Source: Clostridia bacterium
GTDB taxonomy: Bacteria; Bacillota_A; Clostridia; Christensenellales; Aristaeellaceae
Length of the DNA: 29,055 nucleotides
Assembly: GCA_017620455.1 (NCBI GenBank)
Contig: JAFZQK010000024.1
Location: 1-29,055, forward strand
Direction: 5' to 3'
Positions 23,637-29,055 of this stretch are shown in pieces. Numbering within the stretch: position 1 is the stretch's first letter; the number at the start of each line of letters is the position of its first letter. The notes beneath the pieces were generated by a model, which saw only the letters and a list, made by a program, of their open reading frames with translations, was not told the origin of the DNA and did not search any database. A program made the position numbers and the translations under genes.

Positions 23637-26600
23637 GCTTTGCCCTCCTGCGCGCCGTCCGCATTGCCGTCGGCCTTCTGCGCCGCCGCATCCTGCGGCG
23701 CTGCCTCGTCCTTGGGCGCTTCTTCATTCTGCACGCCGTAGATTTCGTGAATGTTGATCTTCCCGTCCTCGATGAGCTTGAGCAGCGCGTCCACAAACCG
23801 GGGATCGAACTGGGTGCCCCGGCCCTTTTTCAGCTCGTTCAGCACGTAATCAAAGTCCATCTGTTTGCGGTACACGCGGTTGGCCGTCATGGCGTCGAAG
23901 GTGTCGGCCACGCCGATGATGCGCCCGAACAGGGGGATTTCCTCGCCCTTGAGCCCGTCGGGATAGCCCCGGCCGTCATACCGTTCGTGATGGAAGCGGG
24001 CGCCCTCCACCACATGGTCGATCAGGGTGAAATCCTTGAGGATCTCGGCGCCCTTGGTGGTGTGGGTCTTCATTTTGGCGTATTCCTCGTCCGTCAGCCG
24101 GGCGGGCTTATTGAGGATGCTGTCCGGCACGCCGATCTTGCCGATGTCGTGCATGCGGGCCGCCTTGCGCAGGCTTTCGCATTCCTCCTCACTCAAGCCC
24201 ACCTCCCGGGCGATCATCACCGAATACTCGCTGACCCGCCTGGAGTGCTCCGCCGTGCGCACGTCCTTGGCGTCGACGGCCTTCGCGATGGCGAAGATGG
24301 TCTCGTTGCCCATCTGCACCTGCTGCCGCACCAGCGCCAGTTCCTTTTCCTGCTTTTCCAGGGCGCGCTGCATCTGCCGCCGCACCAGGAACCAGGTGAA
24401 CCACGCGATGAAAATGATGGGCACGATCAGGAGATAGAAAATGAACCACGGATTGTCGTAGATTTCTTCTTCCTTGATCAGCTCGTAGGTGCGCTCCCCC
24501 AGGATATCCTGCTGGTTGTGATCGAACACCGCCAGATGGAATAGATATTTCCCCGGGGGCACGTTGGTGTACACGATGGCGCTGACGCTGTTCTGGGGCA
24601 GCACGATCCAGCCGTCCTCAAAGCCCTCCAGATAGAAGCCCACGTAGGGGTCCTGGATGGTGTAGTTGATGATCTCGGGATACAATTCGATCTTGGAGGT
24701 GCTGCGGGCCGCCACGATGGGGGCGGATTTTTCAATGGGATAGGCCTCGCCGTCCATCCGCACGGTGCTCACCGTCAGCCGGCAGGATTTGGTGGCGGAA
24801 ATGTACTGATTGGCATTGATGACGAACACGCCCGTATCGCAGGGCAGGAACAGGTTTTCCTTCCCGTCGAAATAGTTCCAGGAATTGGCCGTCAGGGCGC
24901 TGTTGAGGCCCTGGCGGGAATCCAGCAGCTTATAGGAAATGCTGTCCGCGCCGGAGAGCACCTCCTCCCGGTCCACCACGTAGATGCCGGCGCTGCTCAT
25001 GACGAACAGGGTGTGCTCATCCTTGATCCAGATATCGTAATTGTTGAAATAGGGGAAATTGCTCAGCTGGCTTATCTTCCCCTCCTTGTCCATGTAGCAC
25101 AGGCTGTTGCTGGTGACGATGAAGACGCCCTCGGAATACGGATCCCACACCGTGCGCAGGATCACGCCGCTGGTCAGCCCGTCCTCCCTGTCGATCATCC
25201 GGGCCAGGTTGCCCCGGCGGATCAGGGCGATGCCGTCCCCGTCCGTGCCCGCCAGGATGGATTTGTCCGGCAGCTCCGTCACGGTAAGGATCACGGTGTT
25301 GGTCAATCCTTCCTTCCGCCCGATGGTGCGCACCACCTTATGCCCGCGGATGAAGCTGATGCCCGTGTCCCCCGCGGCCAGCACCGTGCCGTCGGAAAGC
25401 TCCTTCGCCACCCGGGCGCTGTCGCCCAGGCTGCCGGAACTGCTGTCGTACACGTGCTGCGTGCCGTCCTCTTCCACCTCGATCAGGCCGCTGCCGTCGG
25501 TGCAGATCCACAGGCTGCCTTTGCTGTCCGCCATCAGGCAGCGGATGCGCACCGCGGAATGCTCCGGGGTTTCCGCGAACTGCTCCGTCAGGGCGTTGGT
25601 GACGCGCTTCTTGCACGTTTCGTCCACCGCGTCCAGGCCCTTGTCCGTGCCGAAATAATAGGCGCCCTGCCATTTTTCCACCGCATTGACCATCTGGCTG
25701 GTCATGCCCAGGGTGGCGTACACGTCCCGGAAGGTGGACGGCGCCATCCGCAGCAGGCCCTTCCGGGAGGAGGTGAACCAGAAATTTCCCTGATAATCCA
25801 CCTGCATATTGTCGATGGAGTTGTCAAAATCGTTGGTATTGACGCTGTGGAACGTCCCGGACGCATCCACATAGCCCACGCCGTTGTCGGCGGTGATGAA
25901 CAGATCGCCGTTTTCCAGGCACTGCATGTCGTTGAGGTTGCTCAGGCCCTCGCAAATCATGCAGCCGACCTGCTCAAAATATTCGTTGGATACGTCGAAA
26001 ACATAGACGGCGTTTTCCTTGGTGCCCACCAGCAGCCTGCCTTCGGGATCGAAGCAGCAGGTGCGGAAATTGCCGTGGTCGCCGGTGTTCCGCAGGGAGG
26101 AAAGGATCCTGCCCTTCCGGATCAGGAACACCCGCCCGTTCTTGGTCACCGCGGCCACCAGCCCGCTGGGATCCGCGGCAAGATGATTGGCGTAATTGAT
26201 TTCCCGCAGGGTGTTCACTTTCTTGAGCCCGCCGTTCAGCGTCAGGATCTGCAGGCTGTCGGTGGTGCCGATGTAATAATACCCGTTGATATCCTGGATG
26301 ATGCTGCGCACGGTATTGGAGGGCAGGCCCCGGCTTTCGTCCACCACGTTGGCGATTTTTTCATTGATGGCAATGGACAGCCCGCTGTCGTTGGTGCCGA
26401 TCCACAGCCGGCTTTCCTCGTCCACGTACAGGCATTTCACATTGCGCACCGATTCATAGTCCATCCAGCGGAATTCCCGGCCGTTATAGCGGTACAGCCC
26501 CGCGTAAGTGCCCACCCAGAGGATCCCGTCGTTGGTCTGGGCGATGTCGTTGGCCTCGCCGCAGGGCAGGCCGTTTTTGCCGGCGTACACCGTCTGCACA

Positions 26601-27277
26601 TAATTGCTGTAATCAGTGCCGGAAACGGAGGCTTCCTCCCCCCGGGCGCCTGCCGCCGTGCAGCACAGCAGCAGCGCCAGCGCCGCCGCCGCGGTCTTTT
26701 CCGCCGCGTGCGTCCCGGCAGACTTTTCTTTTTTTCTTCTGATGCGGCGGATCAGGCGCAGCACCAGGAACAGAAGCATCAGCGTCAGGAATTTATCCAG
26801 GAAATCGATATAAAACTGCCCGGTCACATAGCACAGCAGATCGGGGCAGCCCTGTTCCTTGAGAAAGCCGATCACCCCGTCGCCCCATTTGTTCCCCGTG
26901 CTGCCATGATAAAACAGGATGTTCAGCGGCGTGGAAACCAGGATGGCCGCCGCCGCCGACATAGCGCTCACCGACATGGCGCCGAACAGCCTGTCCAGGT
27001 ATTTTCTTTTGGCTGCCAGGCCTACGATGATGCCAAGGGTGATGCTGGTGACGCTGTAAATGACGGACATGCGGTTCTCCAGCGCATAGATCAGGTTCCC
27101 CGTCAGGCCCACGATGCAGCCGCACACCGGCCCCGCCACGTAGGCGCTGAGCACCGTGCCGAACGCATCCAGCCACAGCGGCAGCGACAGGCGCACCGCC
27201 AGCAGCTTCCCGCCGTAATTGAGAAGGATACAGAATAATATGAACAGGCTGAAATGCGTCAGCTTCCATTTCTTCAT
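23633..27277 (-). CDS. Giant membrane sensor: ECF-S-like module, propeller, Y_Y_Y and HD-GYP phosphodiesterase domain
   Basis: This protein of 1214 residues has a chain of modules. Residues 1-175 form about five or six membrane helices resembling the substrate-binding S component of ECF transporters (LPLWLDAFGTVLSAYVAGPVCGCIVGLTGNLIYAL). A further signal-like helix (about 194-212) leads to an extracytoplasmic region of repeated two-component-regulator propeller blades (about 225-860, for example DGILWVGTYAGLYRYNGREF and RLWIGTNDSGL). A Y_Y_Y-like domain follows (about 866-930), then a membrane helix (about 943-966), a coiled coil and an HD-GYP domain (about 990-1180). Its catalytic motifs are intact: MHDIGKIG (His1043, Asp1044) and HHERYDGRGYP (Gly1104-Pro1106). 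It probably hydrolyses a cyclic dinucleotide such as c-di-GMP in response to an external ligand. An Ala/Asp-rich tail ends the protein. It lies between two binding-protein genes. Confidence 0.88.
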   Translation of the reverse strand: MKKWKLTHFSLFILFCILLNYGGKLLAVRLSLPLWLDAFGTVLSAYVAGPVCGCIVGLTGNLIYALENRMSVIYSVTSITLGIIVGLAAKRKYLDRLFGAMSVSAMSAAAAILVSTPLNILFYHGSTGNKWGDGVIGFLKEQGCPDLLCYVTGQFYIDFLDKFLTLMLLFLVLRLIRRIRRKKEKSAGTHAAEKTAAAALALLLCCTAAGARGEEASVSGTDYSNYVQTVYAGKNGLPCGEANDIAQTNDGILWVGTYAGLYRYNGREFRWMDYESVRNVKCLYVDEESRLWIGTNDSGLSIAINEKIANVVDESRGLPSNTVRSIIQDINGYYYIGTTDSLQILTLNGGLKKVNTLREINYANHLAADPSGLVAAVTKNGRVFLIRKGRILSSLRNTGDHGNFRTCCFDPEGRLLVGTKENAVYVFDVSNEYFEQVGCMICEGLSNLNDMQCLENGDLFITADNGVGYVDASGTFHSVNTNDFDNSIDNMQVDYQGNFWFTSSRKGLLRMAPSTFRDVYATLGMTSQMVNAVEKWQGAYYFGTDKGLDAVDETCKKRVTNALTEQFAETPEHSAVRIRCLMADSKGSLWICTDGSGLIEVEEDGTQHVYDSSSGSLGDSARVAKELSDGTVLAAGDTGISFIRGHKVVRTIGRKEGLTNTVILTVTELPDKSILAGTDGDGIALIRRGNLARMIDREDGLTSGVILRTVWDPYSEGVFIVTSNSLCYMDKEGKISQLSNFPYFNNYDIWIKDEHTLFVMSSAGIYVVDREEVLSGADSISYKLLDSRQGLNSALTANSWNYFDGKENLFLPCDTGVFVINANQYISATKSCRLTVSTVRMDGEAYPIEKSAPIVAARSTSKIELYPEIINYTIQDPYVGFYLEGFEDGWIVLPQNSVSAIVYTNVPPGKYLFHLAVFDHNQQDILGERTYELIKEEEIYDNPWFIFYLLIVPIIFIAWFTWFLVRRQMQRALEKQEKELALVRQQVQMGNETIFAIAKAVDAKDVRTAEHSRRVSEYSVMIAREVGLSEEECESLRKAARMHDIGKIGVPDSILNKPARLTDEEYAKMKTHTTKGAEILKDFTLIDHVVEGARFHHERYDGRGYPDGLKGEEIPLFGRIIGVADTFDAMTANRVYRKQMDFDYVLNELKKGRGTQFDPRFVDALLKLIEDGKINIHEIYGVQNEEAPKDEAAPQDAAAQKADGNADGAQEGKA

Positions 27278-27306
27278 CCTTTTCCCCCCTTCCCCGCTCG
27301 ATGGGA

Positions 27307-28245
27307 TCAGAGCCCCAGCCGGCCGGCATATTCCTTGCCGGCTTCATACCATTCCATATACTGATCGTTCTGAAGCACTTCGTCGATGACTCCGTTCACG
27401 AAATACATCAGCTGCAGTTCTCCCTTTTTGCCCGCGATCCTGTCGCCCTTGTGGTTCTCGTCCATCACAAAATGGATGCCCCGGGCCAGGGTCAATCCGC
27501 AGTCCGGATTGTTCCGGATATACTGCACCGCGGTTTCCAGTTCGACCGTGCCCGCGTCGGCCCGGCCCTCCTGCACCGCCAGATACACGTCATGCACGCT
27601 TTCCACCCGGCGGAACTGGCGGTAATCGGTCACGTTCTCCGCCGTCATGGATTCCTGCAGCGAGCCCTGCTGGGCCACGATATCCCGGTTTTTCAGATCC
27701 GCGATGCGGAAGATCCTGTCCCTGTCCTCCGCGCGGATCACCATGCCGCTGCCCGCCAGCGTTTCTTCATAAAAATATCCCTTGGACATTTCTACCCGGT
27801 CCGCCCGGCTGGGAATAAAGGACAGGGCGGAAATGGCCAGATCGCACCGGCCCTCCTCCACGGCGGTGAGCACCTCCGTAAAGCCCATGGGCACGATTTC
27901 CAGCGTAACGCCCATGCGCTGGGCAATCAGCCGCGCCAGCTCCATATCCGCGCCCACGTACTGCTCCTGGCCGGAGAGGGAAGGATCAATGAATTCCTGG
28001 GGCGGGAAATACGGCTCCGTCGCCACCCGCAGGACCCCCCTGGTTTTGATATCCAGCAGCGCCCCCTCCGCATTCTCCGGGATGCCGCCCGTCACGTCCA
28101 TGGACCCGTCCACAAAATTCCACTGGTTTTCCACATACACGGCTTTCGCGCTTTCTTCCCCCGCGGCCCCGCCGGCGCTCAGCAGCGCCAGCATCAGCCC
28201 CGCGCACGCGATCCGCAGCCAACGCTTTCTTCTCTTTTCCGCCAT
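27307..28245 (-). CDS. Family-3 extracellular solute-binding protein
   Basis: This secreted binding protein of 312 residues is of the amino-acid/polar-compound type (SBP_bac_3). After a KRRKRW-rich start comes a hydrophobic core (LRIACAGLMLALLSAGG) and a likely cleavage site near AAGEES; there is no lipobox. The domain begins RGVLRVATEPYFPPQEFID and includes YVGADMELARLIAQRMGV, LTAVEEGRCDLAISALSF and the PSRADRVEMSKGYF motif typical of the family. The ATG at 28245 has GAGG 8 nt upstream. The upstream ATG at 28302 overlaps the -10 box and can be excluded. It is the first gene of the sensor operon, 29 bp before the HD-GYP gene. No transport genes accompany it, so a sensory role is inferred. Confidence 0.9.
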   Translation of the reverse strand: MAEKRRKRWLRIACAGLMLALLSAGGAAGEESAKAVYVENQWNFVDGSMDVTGGIPENAEGALLDIKTRGVLRVATEPYFPPQEFIDPSLSGQEQYVGADMELARLIAQRMGVTLEIVPMGFTEVLTAVEEGRCDLAISALSFIPSRADRVEMSKGYFYEETLAGSGMVIRAEDRDRIFRIADLKNRDIVAQQGSLQESMTAENVTDYRQFRRVESVHDVYLAVQEGRADAGTVELETAVQYIRNNPDCGLTLARGIHFVMDENHKGDRIAGKKGELQLMYFVNGVIDEVLQNDQYMEWYEAGKEYAGRLGL

Positions 28246-28300
28246 GCTTTTCGCCTCACCCGGCATCCTTTGTTTCGTTTTCGCATAAGACACCAGTATC

Positions 28301-28309
28301 ATTATACCA
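28301..28309 (-). promoter_or_regulatory. Extended -10 promoter of the sensor operon
   Basis: On the minus strand TGGTATAAT (28301-28309) is an extended -10 element with a perfect TATAAT. No good TTGACA lies 16-18 bp upstream; the closest is TGGCAT. Transcription would start near 28294, giving a leader of about 50 nt. Confidence 0.65.
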
Positions 28310-28329
28310 TCGGATCGCGGGAAATGCCA

Positions 28330-28430
28330 TAGGTTCGTTGGTTTTCTTCTGATTTCCCCTCAGGATCGCACGTTTTTCCCCTTTTCTCATCCCCGTTTTT
28401 TCTCATTCGTCCGGTTTCTTTCTTCCCGGC
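28330..28430. other. Pyrimidine-rich spacer before the tRNA repeat array
   Basis: No gene is seen. The plus strand is very rich in C and T. Its last part (about 28403-28430, TCATTCGTCCGGTTTCTTTC) resembles the tail of the repeat units that follow, so a further, mostly lost unit may have stood here. Confidence 0.4.
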
Positions 28431-28555
28431 CTACCCTATCCGCTTTTTTTCTGCGCGGCGGAACGAGTTTTTCCTGAAATAATAATTTATAGGAACCCGG
28501 CTTATGCTAAATATCCCCGTTATTTCCCCATCTGTCTGATTTCTTTTCCCCCAAC
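28431..28555 (+). repeat. Tandem repeat unit 1 (most degraded)
   Basis: This is a 125-bp unit starting CTACCCTATCCGC. It keeps the CTGCGCGGCGGAACG segment and a decayed promoter-like pair (TTTATA at 28486, TAAATA about 16 bp further on). The inverted repeat found in the other units is mostly lost here (GTTTTTCCTGAAATAAT). Confidence 0.75.
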
Positions 28556-28680
28556 CTTCCCTGTCCGTTTTTTTCTGCGTATCGGAGCGCGTTTTTCTTG
28601 AAAAAACACTTGATAGGCCCTCCGGCTTTGCTATATCTTCCCTTTGTTCCCCACTCCATCCGGTTTCTTTTCCCGTCGGT
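28556..28680 (+). repeat. Tandem repeat unit 2
   Basis: This 125-bp unit starts CTTCCCTGTCCG. It contains GTTTTTCTTGAAAAAAC and a promoter-like pair, TTGATA (28610-28615) and TATATC (28632-28637), with a 16-bp spacer identical in most positions to that of the active tRNA promoter. The following TTTGTTCCCCACTCCAT resembles the 3' end of the tRNA-Gln gene downstream. Confidence 0.85.
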
Positions 28681-28806
28681 CTTCCCCTATCCGCTTTTTT
28701 CTGCGCGGTGGAGCGCGTTTTTCTTGAAAAAACACTTATCAGGTCCTTCGGTTTTTGCCATATCTTTCCTTTATTCCACACTCCGTCCGGTTTTTTCCCC
28801 GTCGGT
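28681..28806 (+). repeat. Tandem repeat unit 3
   Basis: This 126-bp unit starts CTTCCCCTATCCGC. It keeps GTTTTTCTTGAAAAAAC and a weakened promoter-like pair, TTATCA (28736-28741) and CATATC (28759-28764), spaced 17 bp. TTTATTCCACACTCC follows at the place of the tRNA-end-like segment of unit 2. Confidence 0.85.
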
Positions 28807-28889
28807 CTTCCCTTTCCGCTTTTTTCTGCACGGCGGAGCGCGTTTTTCTTGAAAAAACACTTGACAGGCCCTCCGGCTTTTGCTATACT
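28807..28889 (+). repeat. Tandem repeat unit 4 (carries the active tRNA promoter)
   Basis: This unit starts CTTCCCTTTCCGC and matches units 2 and 3 through GTTTTTCTTGAAAAAAC and on to the -10 box. Similarity ends at about 28889, where the leader of the tRNA transcript begins. Confidence 0.85.
28861..28889 (+). promoter_or_regulatory. Promoter of the tRNA-Gln/tRNA-Glu transcript
   Basis: TTGACA (28861-28866) and TATACT (28884-28889) are separated by 17 bp, 31 bp before the tRNA-Gln gene. It is the intact member of a set of four repeated promoter-like elements. Confidence 0.85.
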
Positions 28890-28919
28890 ATGTTTCGCGG
28901 TTGAAAAACTGCACGGCAT

Positions 28920-28993
28920 TGGGGAATGGTGTAACGGCAGCACCTACGACTCTGACTCGTATTGTCAAGGTTCAAATCCTTGTTCCCCAGCCA
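28920..28993 (+). tRNA. tRNA-Gln (anticodon CTG)
   Basis: A full cloverleaf can be drawn. The acceptor stem is TGGGGAA/TTCCCCA, with D arm GTGT/GCAC and anticodon stem TACGA/TCGTA. The seven-base loop CTCTGAC gives CTG at positions 34-36, and the T arm is CAAGG-TTCAAAT-CCTTG. The discriminator G is followed by an encoded CCA. The CTG anticodon reads CAG codons, which fits a GC-rich genome; a TTG-anticodon glutamine tRNA is expected elsewhere. Confidence 0.95.
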
Positions 28994-28996
28994 TTT

Positions 28997-29055
28997 GCCT
29001 CCATTGTCTAGAGGCCTAGGACGCCGCCCTCTCAAGGCGGAAACATGGGTTCGAA
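28997..29055 (+). tRNA. tRNA-Glu (anticodon CTC), cut by the window end
   Basis: The 5' part begins GCCTCCA three bases after the tRNA-Gln CCA. The D-loop segment TGTCTAGAGGCCTAGGA is typical of tRNA-Glu. The anticodon stem CCGCC/GGCGG encloses CTCTCAA, giving CTC, which reads GAG. The T arm starts at GGGTTCGAA, where the window ends. It is co-transcribed with tRNA-Gln. Confidence 0.92.

Noticed and set aside
25013..27238. 741-codon open frame on the plus strand opposite the HD-GYP sensor
   Set aside because: It is antisense to a gene with intact domains and catalytic motifs, and its composition and length are explained by GC-rich codon bias.
28245..28302. Longer N terminus of the family-3 binding protein from the ATG at 28302 or 28266
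   Set aside because: The first ATG overlaps the -10 box and the second has its AAAGG directly adjacent. The ATG at 28245 has a well-spaced GAGG and gives a proper signal peptide.
28431..28889. Regular repeats considered as a CRISPR array
   Set aside because: The units are ~125 bp, similar over their whole length and contain promoter elements; there are no short repeats alternating with unique spacers and no cas genes.
28431..28943. Open frame of 170 codons on the minus strand across the repeat array, with repeated peptide motifs (SVFSRKTRS)
   Set aside because: The repetition comes from the DNA repeats. Unit spacing of 124, 126 and 125 bp shifts the frame, there is no ribosome site, and the frame runs into the tRNA gene on the opposite strand.

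Overview
The window is GC-rich chromosomal DNA from a bacterium of the Bacillota, most likely a Clostridia-type lineage. The evidence is a Firmicutes-style division and cell-wall (dcw) cluster with mraZ, a PASTA-bearing FtsI and a DivIB-type FtsQ, a MurE with the meso-diaminopimelate motif DNPR, and the Bacillus-like order lonB-lonA-engB. Strong Shine-Dalgarno sequences, frequent GTG/TTG starts and TTGACA/TATAAT promoters fit this. A closer placement, for example Christensenellales-like, would be guesswork. No mobile element or CRISPR array is visible.

Region 1 (1-12.8 kb, all minus strand) is the dcw cluster. It reads mraZ, ftsL, ftsI, murE, mraY, murD, ftsW, murA, ftsQ, ftsA, ftsZ, and ftsZ runs off the left edge. 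It makes and flips peptidoglycan precursors and builds the divisome. rsmH, murF, murG and murC are absent from their usual slots. A housekeeping promoter precedes mraZ and a second one precedes ftsA. A terminator-like GAAA hairpin lies between murD and ftsW.

Region 2 (12.8-17.3 kb) follows a non-coding gap with an AT-rich island. It holds a zinc-ribbon protein coupled to a metallophosphoesterase (minus), a secreted CAP/SCP-domain protein (plus, the only plus-strand protein gene), an 80-residue protein of unknown function and a GNAT-like protein. Intrinsic terminators follow the phosphoesterase, the 80-residue gene, the GNAT-like gene and engB.

Region 3 (16.7-28.3 kb, minus strand) can be read as one series of transcription units. 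An extended -10 promoter drives a secreted family-3 solute-binding protein. Next come a 1214-residue membrane sensor (ECF-S-like membrane module, two-component-type propeller, Y_Y_Y domain, HD-GYP output), a BMP/PnrA-like binding protein and a RimJ/RimL-type acetyltransferase. A hairpin and T-run overlapping the lonB start follow, then lonB, lonA (own promoter), a small membrane protein and engB. The two binding proteins have no transporter permease or ATPase beside them, so the set looks like a ligand-sensing cyclic-dinucleotide module.

Region 4 (28.3-29.06 kb, plus strand) has tRNA-Gln(CTG) and the 5' part of tRNA-Glu(CTC). They sit behind a strong promoter that is the last of four tandem ~125-bp repeats. 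Each earlier repeat carries a degraded copy of the same promoter, and apparently a trace of a tRNA 3' end. The sensor operon and this decayed tRNA-promoter array are the most unusual parts of the window.
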